A stretch of DNA of 64,000 nucleotides from Saprospiraceae bacterium (GTDB lineage: Bacteria; Bacteroidota; Bacteroidia; Chitinophagales; Saprospiraceae). The notes under the pieces are model-generated. The model searched no databases. It was not told the origin of the DNA and saw only the letters and a program-made list of their open reading frames with translations. This document shows positions 8,469 to 17,853 of the stretch, piece after piece; positions within the stretch are counted from its first letter, which is position 1, and each line of letters begins with the position of its first letter. Where the stretch lies: positions 428,501 through 492,500 of the forward strand of contig JADKBS010000005.1 in the NCBI GenBank assembly GCA_016714985.1, given 5' to 3'. Both the position numbers and the translations under genes were made by a program.

Positions 8469-9665
8469 ATGGCAATGGCAAACAAAGCCAGCCAAATAAA
8501 TTTGGCGGCTACAATCGCCTACATATCAAGCGAACGCTACCCGCACCACAACACCAATACGCAGCAAATCATCAAGAACGTAAGTTCGCTGCGGGCAGTG
8601 GGGGTGGGCATTGATTTGATAGTGCCGAGGCAGGCGGCCATGTACCTTGCCAATGATGCGCAGTTGGAGGCGGCTATTTGCAACTATTACAATGTACCGC
8701 CGGGTTTGGGCATCAAACAGACTGGGTTGTTCCCGGCCACTCGTTTGCAATTGGACAAATACCTTCACCCCATTTTTGCCATTATTTATTGCCGATTGAT
8801 TAAGGGCTATGATGTCATTTATACCCGCAATATTTTCACCGCTATATTATTGGCTTTATTCGGGGTTAAGTTTATGTTTGAAACCTATCAAAGACTGGGA
8901 GACACCAAACCTCGGTTTATTAAATTATTGACAAAGCAGGCAAAAAAAGGCAGGATGCTTGGCATGGTATTGCACAGCAACGTTGCGGCGGAATCTATGC
9001 GTGGTGTGGGTTTTCCTTCGGAAAAACTATTGGTGTTGCACAATGGCGTGGACAATTCGGATATGTTGCCCATTTTAACAAAAACAGCGGCAAGGCAACA
9101 ACTGAAGCTCGATTTAAACGCCCGATATGTAGTTTATACGGGCAATATGCAGAGGAACAAATGCGTGGAAGTAGTGGTGGATATTGCGGCATATACGCCC
9201 GAAATCAACTACTTATTGGTGGGCGCAAAGCCCGATGATATTGTGCGTTTAACCGCCTATTGCGAAGCAAAAAAAGCAAAGAACGTTAGTTTGGTGGAGC
9301 GCCAGCCTGTCAACATGGTATCACAGTACCTCTATGCCGCAGATGCGTTGATAATCCCGCCAGCAGCCGCACCCATGCAGTCTTTCGGGAAGACCGTCCT
9401 GCCGTTCAAGCTGTTCCCTTATTTGGCCGCAGGCCGCCCCATCATTGCACCCGACCAAGCAGATATGCAGGAATTGTTGCGCAGCGATAAAAACGGCCTG
9501 CTTGTGCCGCCGGATGCGCCGGAACAGAACGCCAAGGCCATCCGTGCGCTGTTCTCCGATGAAAAAATGATGCAAAAACTGGCCACCAATGCTGCGGAGA
9601 CTTCTCGTGCCCTGACTTGGGAGGCCCGAGCCCTTCGATTCAAATCTTGGCTGGCTGGGCATTGA
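8469..9665 (+). CDS. GT4-family glycosyltransferase
   Basis: 398 residues, GT-B fold glycosyltransferase of family 4. The C-terminal nucleotide-sugar half shows LVLHNGVDNSDM (about 184-195), YVVYTGNMQRNK, and the donor-binding block FKLFPYLAAGRPIIAPDQADMQELL with the late Glu, followed by KNGLLVPPDAPEQNAKAIRAL. Soluble or membrane-peripheral; it transfers a sugar from a nucleotide or lipid donor, acceptor unknown. The first ~14 codons include the palindromic element at 8490-8505, so the first true residues could lie near IAYISSERYP; no later ATG fits well, so 8469 is kept. Third gene of the CDP-alcohol transferase/phosphodiesterase set. Confidence 0.85.
   Translation: MAMANKASQINLAATIAYISSERYPHHNTNTQQIIKNVSSLRAVGVGIDLIVPRQAAMYLANDAQLEAAICNYYNVPPGLGIKQTGLFPATRLQLDKYLHPIFAIIYCRLIKGYDVIYTRNIFTAILLALFGVKFMFETYQRLGDTKPRFIKLLTKQAKKGRMLGMVLHSNVAAESMRGVGFPSEKLLVLHNGVDNSDMLPILTKTAARQQLKLDLNARYVVYTGNMQRNKCVEVVVDIAAYTPEINYLLVGAKPDDIVRLTAYCEAKKAKNVSLVERQPVNMVSQYLYAADALIIPPAAAPMQSFGKTVLPFKLFPYLAAGRPIIAPDQADMQELLRSDKNGLLVPPDAPEQNAKAIRALFSDEKMMQKLATNAAETSRALTWEARALRFKSWLAGH
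8490..8505. repeat. Palindromic element GCCAAATAAATTTGGC within the GT4 gene start
   Basis: Second copy of the element at 8427, in opposite orientation of its 2-nt centre. The two copies bracket the start codon of the glycosyltransferase. Confidence 0.65.
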
Positions 9666-9878
9666 GCCACCTTCTAAATATAGGCTCAACTGATTAAACA
9701 ACAAGGCATTGTGACGGGGCTGCTCGGTGCCAGGAATGGCGACCTTACCGTTTTAATCGAAGCTACAATAGGGCGGCAGGGCGAGGTAAAGCAATAATGC
9801 CTTAAAGTGGAACCAAATTCAACAAACAGGCGGATATTGCCGGAACATTGGCAATTTTGCCGCAAGAATACCAACAAC

Positions 9879-11126
9879 ATGCCTGAAACAATATCCTGCG
9901 ATTTCTTGGTCATTGGTGGCGGTGCTGCTGGTTTCTTTGCGGCCATTCGGGCAGCGGAGTCCAAGCCCGGCACCAAGGTTGTCATATTGGAAAAGGGTAG
10001 GGAAGTGCTACAAAAAGTCAAGGTCAGTGGCGGTGGCCGCTGCAATGTCACCCATGCCTGCTTCGATGCAAAGGAATTGGTGAAGCACTACCCAAGGGGC
10101 AGCAAGGCGCTCCACGGTCCGTTCAGCCGCTTCCAGCCAGGCGATACCATCGGCTGGTTCGAGCAGCGGGGCGTCCGGCTGAAAATTGAGGAGGATGGCC
10201 GCATGTTCCCCGTCACCGATAATTCCATGACCATCGTCAATTGCCTTTTGCAGGCAGCCTCCAAAGCCGGCGTCGAGGTCAGGACGGGAGAGAACGTCAC
10301 CCATTTTGCTCCGCAACAAACCGAAAAAGCTGGCTGGTTGATTGCTACGCAAAGTGGCTCACAGTTTCAAGCAAAGAACCTGATGGTGGCCACAGGTAGC
10401 AGCCCCCGCATCTGGGAACTGCTTCGGGAACTGGGCCATGCCATCGTGTCGCCTGTGCCCTCGCTCTTCACCTTCAACATCAAGGACAAGCGCATTGATG
10501 GGCTGATGGGGCTTTCCGTGCCTTCGGCAACGGTCAAGGTCGTCGGTGAAAAACTGGTGGCAACAGGGCCGCTGCTCGTCACCCACTGGGGCATGAGCGG
10601 CCCCGGCATCCTGCGGCTGTCGGCTTGGGGCGCCCGCATTTTGGCGGAGAAGGGCTACCGATTCGATATTGAAGTGAGCTGGCTGAACTACACCACCGAT
10701 GAGCTGGTGGAGGAACTGAACGAGGCAAAACTGGAACATGCCAAAAAGCTCGTTGCTTCGCAATGCCCGTTTCCGAGCCTGCCTCGCCGATTGTGGGAGA
10801 GCTTGGTGGCAGTGGCTGGTGTTGCATCCGATTCGAGATGGGCTGATTTGGGAAAAGAAAAACTGCGCAAATTGGCCACGGAACTGGCCGCTGGCCGCTA
10901 CTCGGTCACTGGCAAAAGCACTTTTAAGGAGGAGTTTGTCACGGCAGGTGGCGTTGAATTGGACGAAGTGAACTTCAAGACTTTTGAGAGCAAGCTGCAC
11001 CCCGGCCTTTATTTCGCAGGCGAGGTATTGGACATTGACGCCATTACTGGCGGTTTCAATTTTCAAGCGGCATGGACGGGCGGGTGGCTGGTAGGTACAG
11101 CAGTGGCTAATGGCCATCGCCACTAA
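9879..11126 (+). CDS. BaiN/RdsA family NAD(P)/FAD-dependent oxidoreductase (HI0933-like)
   Basis: About 415 residues from ATG 9879 (MPETISCDFLVIGGGAAG). An upstream in-frame ATG at 9807 would add 24 residues before the dinucleotide-binding fold, which is unlikely. Seen: GGGAAGFFAAIRAAE (FAD Rossmann loop), EKGREVLQKVKVSGGGRCNVTH (the family's SGxGRCNxTN block), LMVATGSSPRIWELLRELGH, GPLLVTHWGMSGPGILRLSAWGAR, and the C-terminal VTAGGVELDEVNFKTFESKLHPGLYFAGEVLDIDA...GGFNFQAAW. Length matches the family. The family includes flavoproteins of various oxidoreductase functions; the substrate here is not known. Its end overlaps the convergent lipoprotein gene by about 20 bp. Confidence 0.92.
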   Translation: MPETISCDFLVIGGGAAGFFAAIRAAESKPGTKVVILEKGREVLQKVKVSGGGRCNVTHACFDAKELVKHYPRGSKALHGPFSRFQPGDTIGWFEQRGVRLKIEEDGRMFPVTDNSMTIVNCLLQAASKAGVEVRTGENVTHFAPQQTEKAGWLIATQSGSQFQAKNLMVATGSSPRIWELLRELGHAIVSPVPSLFTFNIKDKRIDGLMGLSVPSATVKVVGEKLVATGPLLVTHWGMSGPGILRLSAWGARILAEKGYRFDIEVSWLNYTTDELVEELNEAKLEHAKKLVASQCPFPSLPRRLWESLVAVAGVASDSRWADLGKEKLRKLATELAAGRYSVTGKSTFKEEFVTAGGVELDEVNFKTFESKLHPGLYFAGEVLDIDAITGGFNFQAAWTGGWLVGTAVANGHRH

Positions 11127-11604
11127 AAAGCTCATTTAAATTCTTAGCCAACCACATCCAAAAAATTGTGTCAACTCCTGCTCCTATGGATGTGCCTACT
11201 AGTGTAGGAGTGCTTGTTCTTTCACCTTTTATCAGTTTCTTAATATCATTCAAAGGAATGGCATAATGCTTTTTATATCCGGATACATCAATAATGACCG
11301 CAGTTTGCAAGGTGTTATTCTCGCTCTCCAATTCGTCAATTTTAACAAACCACCCTTCTAACCTTCTGCTGTGTTTCCTCAAAACTTCAACCCTCGTACC
11401 TTGTGGTATGCTTTTTAGCTCCTCAATGCTCAATTCATAGGATGCACGTGCTTTATTCTGTTTACCCGATACTGATGCGCCCGCAGCCAAGCCAATGATG
11501 GTGCAGTTTGAGAACAGCGAAATGGCAATGATAGCCGTAAACAGGATGCAGGTAGGCTGAATAATAGTGCGTTTATGATAAAATGATAGCAAATTCTTTT
11601 TCAT
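11107..11604 (-). CDS. Predicted lipoprotein of unknown function
   Basis: 165 residues. A long N-terminal basic and hydrophobic region (ILFTAIIAISLFSNC) ends in a lipobox-like FSNC, so it is probably lipidated. The mature part has a strand-rich domain (IPQGTRVEVLRKHSRRLEGWFVKIDELE...YAIPLNDIKKL), reminiscent of SH3-like or Sm-like small barrels. The C-terminal TLVGTSIGAGVDTIFWMWL is glycine-rich and hydrophobic, so a second membrane contact is possible. The base composition is more A/T-rich than neighbouring genes. Family not recognised. It overlaps the convergent flavoprotein gene at its 3' end. Confidence 0.7.
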   Translation of the reverse strand: MKKNLLSFYHKRTIIQPTCILFTAIIAISLFSNCTIIGLAAGASVSGKQNKARASYELSIEELKSIPQGTRVEVLRKHSRRLEGWFVKIDELESENNTLQTAVIIDVSGYKKHYAIPLNDIKKLIKGERTSTPTLVGTSIGAGVDTIFWMWLAKNLNELFSGDGH

Positions 11605-11702
11605 CCGATGTTCAATTCAATAGCGTACAAGGTAGGATTCAGATTCAAGTTTAGGAGAATAAATTGCCAATTTGTTGTTTTACAACAAAAACTGCATGAA
11701 AA

Positions 11703-11744
11703 ACAAAAGCGACCGGGTGGCACTCACCCGGTCGCTTTTGTTTA
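11703..11744. terminator. Bidirectional intrinsic terminator
   Basis: Perfect stem AAGCGACCGGGTG/CACCCGGTCGCTT with a 5-nt loop region, flanked by A-rich and T-rich runs on either side. It lies 20 bp downstream of the DUF5689 lipoprotein gene, which it likely terminates. Confidence 0.85.
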
Positions 11745-11763
11745 TTATTCTTTAAAGTGGGGT

Positions 11764-13671
11764 TTACTGCACCACCACATTGTCCACCCGATAGCTCGAA
11801 GTCAAGCCAGTGGAGTTGTTGCCCACATATTTAAAGCCGATGGCCACTTTTTGGCCAATATAATCCGAAAGGTCAATATCGCCGGAAGGAATCCACTCGT
11901 GGTCAACATTGGGCATGCCAGCGATGAGGGCCGTGGAGAGTTCTTCCCAAGTGGCCGTCAGCGGGTCGCAGTTGAAATCAGTTGAAATCCAGACCGTGAG
12001 GCCGTCATGTGTCCAGAAAGCCTTGGCCGTCTCAAAGCTCAGCACTTTCGGGCCGGTGATGTCGAGCAGTGGGGTTACGAGCCAAGCGGCCATTTCAGGA
12101 TTGGTGTCGTTGAAAGCCGTTGCCTGCACGTAAGTATTGCCGCTGAACAGCTTCGATTGCCAACGGCGGGTGCCCGTCTCGGCAAGGTTCGTCCAGCCTG
12201 TTAGTGCAATGTCCGTGTTGTTGACGCCCGTTGAAAACGCTTCATTGAGCGTGGCCACGGTGAGGGGTGGGTTGCCGTTCTGGCAAGGATCGTCGTTGCC
12301 ACCCGTGCCGCCGCCGCCCATGCCAAGTTTCACGTTGTCCACCCGGAAAGTGCCCGTTTGCCCACTGGTGCCGCTGCCCACGTAATGGAAGCCGATGGCC
12401 ACTTTTTGGCCAATCAAAGCCGTAAGGTCAACATCGCCGGAGGCAATCCATTCGTTGCTGGTGCTGCTTGCACCTGCGAGGGTCGCATTCAAGGGCACCC
12501 AAGTGGCTGTGGTCGGGTCGCACTCGAAATCCGTGGAAATGGAGGCGGTGAAACCATCGTGGGTGTAGAAGGCAGTTGCTGTTTCGAAGGTCAAAACCGA
12601 AGCGTCAGCGGTCACATTGATCAGCGGGGTGACGAGCCAAATGTCCATTTCCGGCGAGCTGTCATTGAAAGCCGTTGCCTGGGCATAGATGTTGCCGCTG
12701 AACTCTTTGTATTGCCAAGTGCGGGTGCCTTTTACGTTGAAATTCGTCCAGCCCGTAACATCCACCGGGTCGTTGTTGGCACCCGATTCAAAATCCTCGT
12801 CAATACCGTCCACGGTTGGCACGGTACCTCCTGTGCAGGGGTTACCACCGCCGCCACCGCCGCCACCACTGCAACGGTCGCCGTCCATTTTTACGTCGTT
12901 GATATCACGCACGAGGAACTGGAGGTCGTCCCGGAAGACGCTAAGGATACCCGTCAAACTGCCGCCGCCATTGGGAAGGGATACCCCCGCAAAATTTGCG
13001 AAGCTGCTCGTCCGCACGATAAGTTCGATTCCGTCGCAGTCTTCTATGTATCGGTTCGCAGTCACACCAGAGCCTTGCTGCGCAAATGAGAGACTGGTAT
13101 CGGCGAGTTGGAACTGTACATCTGTGACGGTGATAAGGGTGTTTACATCGTTTATCGTTAGTTCACTGGCTTTTTTTATTTTTGGCAGGGGTGGGTCCAC
13201 TTTTTTCCCACGGAAGATATAATCTTGGTCACGCAGGATATTTCCCAAGGAATTGCCCCGCTGCGGGTCATAAATGACGAAACCGCCCAATTGGATGAGG
13301 TTGTTGTAGTCAGCAATGATTAAGTCCTGGCATTTGATATAAACCTCCCTGCCTATGGGGTAGAGCGGGTAGTTGTCGCTACCTTCAATCTTTACCGAGA
13401 TTCCCCCAGTTTCATCTTGAATGACGAAAGTCTCGAAAAAATTGCCGGACTTGTCGTCCGCCACCACAGTACCCTTGATGATGATGTCCGATTTGATGGA
13501 ATCGAACTGTCCAAAGGTGTGCATGGCTTTCAACTCCGCAATAGTGGTGTTGGCAGTCAGGCCAGGGTCAATACCCTCGGTCGGTGGCTGGTCGAAATCT
13601 TCCTTGATGCAAGCATTGAACACAAGGCCAAGGAACAGTGTGGGAAGGATAAATCTAATTAAATTTTTCAT
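11764..13671 (-). CDS. DUF5689 lipoprotein with two choice-of-anchor J domains
   Basis: About 635 residues. The signal peptide ends in a lipobox (LVFNAC), so it is a likely surface or outer-membrane lipoprotein. Residues ~30-270 form a DUF5689 OB-like domain (IIIKGTVVADDKSGNFFETFVIQDETGGISVKI and YPLYPIGREVYIKCQDL). A glycine-run linker follows, then two tandem copies of a ~150-residue choice-of-anchor J domain (each with DVTGWTNF/ALTGWTNL, ISTDFxCDPxTATW, GQKVAIGFxYVG and YRVDNV/FRVDNV). The first codons offer Met at 13677 or 13671. It follows the TonB receptor gene by about 100 bp and is probably co-transcribed: a receptor plus an extracellular partner. The cargo is unknown. Confidence 0.85.
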   Translation of the reverse strand: MKNLIRFILPTLFLGLVFNACIKEDFDQPPTEGIDPGLTANTTIAELKAMHTFGQFDSIKSDIIIKGTVVADDKSGNFFETFVIQDETGGISVKIEGSDNYPLYPIGREVYIKCQDLIIADYNNLIQLGGFVIYDPQRGNSLGNILRDQDYIFRGKKVDPPLPKIKKASELTINDVNTLITVTDVQFQLADTSLSFAQQGSGVTANRYIEDCDGIELIVRTSSFANFAGVSLPNGGGSLTGILSVFRDDLQFLVRDINDVKMDGDRCSGGGGGGGGNPCTGGTVPTVDGIDEDFESGANNDPVDVTGWTNFNVKGTRTWQYKEFSGNIYAQATAFNDSSPEMDIWLVTPLINVTADASVLTFETATAFYTHDGFTASISTDFECDPTTATWVPLNATLAGASSTSNEWIASGDVDLTALIGQKVAIGFHYVGSGTSGQTGTFRVDNVKLGMGGGGTGGNDDPCQNGNPPLTVATLNEAFSTGVNNTDIALTGWTNLAETGTRRWQSKLFSGNTYVQATAFNDTNPEMAAWLVTPLLDITGPKVLSFETAKAFWTHDGLTVWISTDFNCDPLTATWEELSTALIAGMPNVDHEWIPSGDIDLSDYIGQKVAIGFKYVGNNSTGLTSSYRVDNVVVQ

Positions 13672-13710
13672 TATCAATGAGTTGATGGTTGGATCGCTAA
13701 GAATGTTGGA

Positions 13711-13760
13711 TTGTTAAAATTGTTTAGCTGTTGTTTTAAAACGGGTAACAATTTTAACAA
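13711..13760. repeat. Intercistronic 14-bp inverted repeat
   Basis: TTGTTAAAATTGTT (13711-13724) and AACAATTTTAACAA (13747-13760) are perfect complements, giving a hairpin between the receptor and lipoprotein genes. Confidence 0.75.
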
Positions 13761-13776
13761 GGAACAATCACTTTGA

Positions 13777-16542
13777 TTACCTGAAATTCAGCGCCCCCAT
13801 GATAAAAAAGTTGGTGCCGAAAGCATAAAAATACCTTGGCGGAAACACGTTGTAGCCATGGTCGAAGTCAGCCCTGTCAAAACGCAGTTGCTCATAGCCG
13901 CCAGTTCGGAGGGTTGCATTGAGTAAGTTGGTGATGCCGAGTGTCAAGTTGAAGAACACATCGTCGTTTACCTTGAACGATTTATTGGCAAAAACATCAA
14001 CGGTGTAGGCACTGGGCAGCCGCTCCTGATCCACTTTCCGGTTGTAGATTTCACTGCCTTGCGTGTCACCGATTACGGCCTCTGCTGTACGGCGGTAAGG
14101 GTTGAAGTCTATGTAGTTGCGGTCAAAATAATTAAGGGTAATGCTTGCGGACCAGAACTTCGGCGAACGGTATTCAAGCGAGCCTGAATAGGCTGTCTGT
14201 GGGGTATTTGGCACGTAAAAATTCTTGGCATACACGATGTCAACCTGTTGCTGGTCGCCATCACTGTCTTGTACAAAAATGGACTTTGGTCGGTTGGTGT
14301 AAATATATTCCCCAATAGCAGCCACGCCGCTGATGTTCCAGCTTGGCGTGATTTTGTATTGCACTGCCAGCTCTACGCCTGCATGGCGCTTGTTGATGCC
14401 CGTGAAAATATTGGCACCGAAAGTATTGAGGTCGTCAAAATAGAACCTGTTGATTTTCAATGAATTGTTAAACTCCGTCCAGTAGAAAGTGGAACGAACT
14501 CGGATGTCTGGTGTCCTGAAAATATAGCCTATTTCTCCGCTCAAAACTTCCTCGTTGGTCAGACCTGGCACCACTTGGTCACGGGTTCTGGCAGAGAGGA
14601 ACACGTTGCGGAAGTCGGGAGCCCTGTTCAAGAAAGCCCCATTGGCGTAGAGGTAGTTGCGCCCATTGAACTTGTAGGTAATGCCTGCCTTGGTCGAGTA
14701 GTTGTTGAAAGATTGCTTTTTCGAATCGCCTAATGAGCTATCAGGGAAGCGTCCGTTGCGGAAGTAGCCCGTCCGCCAAGCCTGTGTCCGGGAAGCCTCG
14801 CCAGCCATGAAAAAGTCAAATTTAGCGTAGCTGAAACGCGCTTGCAGCCACGGTCCAAACCGCTGCGCCGTGATGTCATAGTCCCAACGGTAGGTATCCC
14901 CTTGTTGGACGAAGTCTTCAGGGTCTTCCAAGTTGTATTTTGGTGATTGGCCCGGAATATTGTCACGGATGGCAAATGGGTCAGTATTGGTAAAATAGTC
15001 GCCGCCGAGCAGGTCTTCTGCTACGGAAAAGTAGTGCGTTTTGTCTTGTTGGAAACTAAAGCCACCGTTCAAAATCAAATGGTCGCTGGCGATGTTTTCA
15101 TACATCGTATTGATGCTGATGCGGTCGAGGTCGGAGCGTTGGTTGGCCAGAATGATGTTCGAGGTATCCAGCGCAGCTGGGTTTTGGAGTTTGTTCCGGC
15201 CGTTTCCTTCATAAATATCGTCCCATTGCACCTGTAGCAGGTCGGGGTTCTTCAAAATAGCTTGGCGCATGATGTCCGCCCCAGCTTCTCCACCGTTCCT
15301 GGGGATGCTGTTATAAGTCGGCAACTTGCGGTAGTAATCGGGAAGGGGGTTGGTGGCATCTGCCCAATCGAGTTGGGTGCGACCGTATTTGCCAGTCATA
15401 TAACTGGCTGCGGTGATCAGGTTGGAATGGTCGTTCAGCTTCCAGTCATGGCGGAGTATGGCAAATGGCTGGTGGGTATTTACCACCCTGGCATTCCGGA
15501 TTTCCCCATTTTGCCAACCCCAGTTTGGGTTGTAAAAATTGGTTCCAGCGAGGTCGTTCGCCTCTTGGATGGAAGGGCTTGAAGTTCCCCTACGGGTGGG
15601 GGCGCCGAGCACGGTAAGGTTGAGCGTGTGGTTGTCGTTGAGCTTTTTGTCCACCGATGCAAAATAGGACCAAGCATCGTAGAAAGTGCCCGGCACATAG
15701 CCCTCCTCGGCCCAGCGGCGGCTGCCAGAAAAAGAAAAAGCCCATCCCTTTTCATTCATGCCTGTGTTCCAAGTGGCCATCAAGCGACCCGTGGCCGCCC
15801 TGTTGGAGAACATATAAGAAACCCGACTTCCTTTACGCTGGACACTGGCACGGGTGTCCAAAGCTGCTGCACCGCCAATTCCGCCAAAGCTATAGGCGAA
15901 TGGTGTCAGGTCAAACGTGTTTTCCCGCCTGCGGGTCACATCGTTCAAACCACCCCAACTGCTCCAAAAAACGGAGCCTGTTTCAAGGTTGTTGACCAGT
16001 ACGCCATTGAAAAGCGTAGGTGTTTCGTTGTCGTAGCCCCTTATTTCAAAGCCCCCAGTACTGAGGTTGAACGAGGCCGCCTCGATGAAGGGGTCGAGGG
16101 ACGCAGACAGGATACCTGAGACATTCTGCTCGCCGAGGCCATCGTCTTCGTCGGAAAGGGTAATGGTCGGTATGCGGTCTTCGTCTGTTACCACGTCCTT
16201 GATATTGGTTTCGGGTGCTTTTGCGGCAGGCTGTAGTTGGATGGTCTCGGTTTTGTATCCCGAACTGGTCTTGGTCAAGCCATCCAAGGTCGTTTGCAAA
16301 TCAAAAGCCTGAAAGCCGTCTTTGGAAAAGCTGATGATATAGCTGTCGGAAGGTTGTTTGAAGGCAACTCGGAACCTGCCTTGCTCATTTGTGGCAGCTT
16401 CAGATTCAGTTGTGGTGACCGTCACCCCGCTGATGGGTTTGCCCGTGCTGGCGTCTTGTACGACACCGTAAATGGAAACTCTTTGGGAGAAAATCAGCTG
16501 TGCAAAACCTGTGAATAAAAGGAGTAGGAAGGTTTGTTTCAT
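13777..16542 (-). CDS. TonB-dependent outer-membrane receptor
   Basis: About 921 residues. Signal peptide MKQTFLLLLFTGFAQLIFSQ, then a carboxypeptidase-regulatory-like domain (GVVQDASTGKPISGVTVTTTESEAATNEQGRF), then the plug (FEIRGYDNETPTLFNGVLVNN) and a long beta-barrel with alternating aromatic strands. The C-terminus is ...FGTNFFIMGALNFR. The spacing of domains fits Bacteroidota TonB receptors that lack the SusC N-terminal signature. The start could also be 16551 (MTSMKQTF) or 16575; I prefer the Met directly before the signal peptide. Likely operon with the downstream DUF5689 lipoprotein; the tandem TonB-domain genes lie just upstream on the same strand. Substrate not inferable. Confidence 0.92.
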   Translation of the reverse strand: MKQTFLLLLFTGFAQLIFSQRVSIYGVVQDASTGKPISGVTVTTTESEAATNEQGRFRVAFKQPSDSYIISFSKDGFQAFDLQTTLDGLTKTSSGYKTETIQLQPAAKAPETNIKDVVTDEDRIPTITLSDEDDGLGEQNVSGILSASLDPFIEAASFNLSTGGFEIRGYDNETPTLFNGVLVNNLETGSVFWSSWGGLNDVTRRRENTFDLTPFAYSFGGIGGAAALDTRASVQRKGSRVSYMFSNRAATGRLMATWNTGMNEKGWAFSFSGSRRWAEEGYVPGTFYDAWSYFASVDKKLNDNHTLNLTVLGAPTRRGTSSPSIQEANDLAGTNFYNPNWGWQNGEIRNARVVNTHQPFAILRHDWKLNDHSNLITAASYMTGKYGRTQLDWADATNPLPDYYRKLPTYNSIPRNGGEAGADIMRQAILKNPDLLQVQWDDIYEGNGRNKLQNPAALDTSNIILANQRSDLDRISINTMYENIASDHLILNGGFSFQQDKTHYFSVAEDLLGGDYFTNTDPFAIRDNIPGQSPKYNLEDPEDFVQQGDTYRWDYDITAQRFGPWLQARFSYAKFDFFMAGEASRTQAWRTGYFRNGRFPDSSLGDSKKQSFNNYSTKAGITYKFNGRNYLYANGAFLNRAPDFRNVFLSARTRDQVVPGLTNEEVLSGEIGYIFRTPDIRVRSTFYWTEFNNSLKINRFYFDDLNTFGANIFTGINKRHAGVELAVQYKITPSWNISGVAAIGEYIYTNRPKSIFVQDSDGDQQQVDIVYAKNFYVPNTPQTAYSGSLEYRSPKFWSASITLNYFDRNYIDFNPYRRTAEAVIGDTQGSEIYNRKVDQERLPSAYTVDVFANKSFKVNDDVFFNLTLGITNLLNATLRTGGYEQLRFDRADFDHGYNVFPPRYFYAFGTNFFIMGALNFR

Positions 16543-16563
16543 GCTTGTCATAAAATTGAGGCA

Positions 16564-16571
16564 CAAAGGTA
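16564..16571 (-). promoter_or_regulatory. Candidate -7 box TACCTTTG
   Basis: Matches TAnnTTTG about 22 bp upstream of the receptor start. No convincing -33 element, so weak support. Confidence 0.35.
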
Positions 16572-16767
16572 GCAAGTCGCCTTGTTGTATTGTTTTTTTT
16601 ATAAAAAATAACCCAAACTTAAAGCCGCTTGGGTCGCAGGTAGGTCAAATGGGTGCCTCAGAGATGGGGATGGGTCAGTTTTTCCATAGCGGGTAGGCTG
16701 TCAGTTTTCCACATCGCTTTAATTCAAGTCGCAACTACTCATAGCTTTTGTGCATGGCCCCATGTAT

Positions 16768-16817
16768 GCCGGAACCCCAGTTCCGGCGTCAGACCATCGA
16801 AACTGGGGTTTCGGTGT
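16768..16817. repeat. Nested hairpins downstream of the first TonB-domain gene
   Basis: GCCGGAAC-CCCA-GTTCCGGC forms one stem. The overlapping GGAACCCCAGTT pairs with the later AACTGGGGTTTC, so two mutually exclusive hairpins are possible. It lies in the 311-bp gap between the TonB receptor and the TonB-domain gene. Confidence 0.6.
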
Positions 16818-16853
16818 ACGTTTGGCTCTTTCCTCCTACACCCTCCTAAGCAG

Positions 16854-17318
16854 TTACTTCAAATCGAATTTGATGGGAAGGGTGAATTGGACCCTTACAG
16901 GCTTGCCCTTTTGCGTGGCGGGTTCCCATTTGGGCATGGCCTTCAGCAATCGCAGCACTTCTTTACCACAGCCTCCACCGATATCTTGCAGTATTTCAAA
17001 CTTGCTAAGGGAGCCATCTTTCTCGACCACGAACTTTGCGTACACCGTTCCCGTGATATTCCTGCGCCTTGCTTTTAAGGGGTATTTGATGTTCTTGGAA
17101 AGGTACGCTAACATTTTGCGCTCGGCGCACTGCTTTTTAAGTTGATGGTCCACCTCTGTGCAGCCGGGGTAGAGGGGCATGGTTTCATCTGGCCCTCCAT
17201 CTACCAAGGTGTTGTCCGAAAGTATCGGACGGGAAACAGATGGTCGAGTTGGGTCCTGGGCCAATAAAACTGGTACTGAAAAGCCAATGAACAGGAAGGT
17301 GGTGATGAGTCTTTTCAT
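16854..17318 (-). CDS. Secreted TonB C-terminal-domain protein 1
   Basis: About 154 residues from ATG 17318. The signal peptide (MKRLITTFLFIGFSVPVLLAQ) looks cleavable rather than a TonB membrane anchor. The mature protein has a cysteine pair (LYPGC...KKQCAERKMLAYLSKNIKYP) and a TonB C-terminal fold (GTVYAKFVVEKDGSLSKFEILQDIGGGCG...MPKWEPATQKGKPVRVQFTLPIKFDLK). It is the only intact member of a tandem triplet; the C-terminal block aligns directly with the two broken copies. An upstream ATG at 17387 adds an unlikely leader. It may pair with the adjacent TonB receptor, but without an ExbB-contacting anchor a classical energy-transducer role is doubtful. Confidence 0.82.
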   Translation of the reverse strand: MKRLITTFLFIGFSVPVLLAQDPTRPSVSRPILSDNTLVDGGPDETMPLYPGCTEVDHQLKKQCAERKMLAYLSKNIKYPLKARRRNITGTVYAKFVVEKDGSLSKFEILQDIGGGCGKEVLRLLKAMPKWEPATQKGKPVRVQFTLPIKFDLK

Positions 17319-17411
17319 GGATGGAACTGATTTTGGGTGGCCGCATTTGAATCTGAATTTCAGGGTGGGCAAATTATGCAATTTCAAATTATTTGATTCA
17401 ATCCTGCAAAA

Positions 17412-17853
17412 CTACTCCAACCTGAACTTAAAAGGTAGAACGTACTGTACCCTCACCGGATTGCCTTGGTGCTGGCCGGGATGCCAATTTGGCATCGTCT
17501 GCGCCACCCGTAATCTCGTCCCCGCAGCCCCCGCCGATGTCCTTTGCTATGGCCCAGTTGGAAAGCGAGCCGTCCTTTTCCGCCACGAACTTGATGACCA
17601 CGTCGCCCTGAACCTTCGAGCTTCGGGCCTCTTTTGGGTACTTCACCTTGCCATACAGGTATTTGAGCATCTTCATTGGAGCGCAAGCGCGTTGCTCCTC
17701 CAGGTCTTTTTCCTTTTCGCAATCGGGAAACATCGGCGGCACGTCAACCGTCATATAGATTTCCTCGTCCTGTACGGCACTGGTGTCGGTTTGGCCGAGC
17801 AGCCAAGCGGGTGCCAGAAGGCAGAGGAACAAAATTGGCAGCATTCGGGTCAT
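17412..17853 (-). CDS. Secreted TonB C-terminal-domain protein 2 (frameshifted)
   Basis: Signal peptide (MTRMLPILFLCLLAPAWLLGQ) followed by MFPDCEKEK...CAPMKMLKYLYGKVKYP and GDVVIKFVAEKDGSLSNWAIAKDIGGGCGDEI. The frame then changes: as written it reads into 34 unrelated residues. One extra base near 17511-17513 restores RVAQTMPNWHPG and PVRVQYVLPFKFRLE with a stop at 17412-17414, exactly matching the paralogues. With the frame repaired the protein is about 146 residues. The insertion is either a genuine mutation or a sequencing error. Second gene of the tandem triplet. Confidence 0.8.

Noticed and set aside
9684..9797. Open stretch reading IVTGLLGARNGDLTVLIEATIGRQGEVKQ
   Set aside because: Only 37 codons, no start codon, no recognisable family; could be decayed coding DNA but unsupported.
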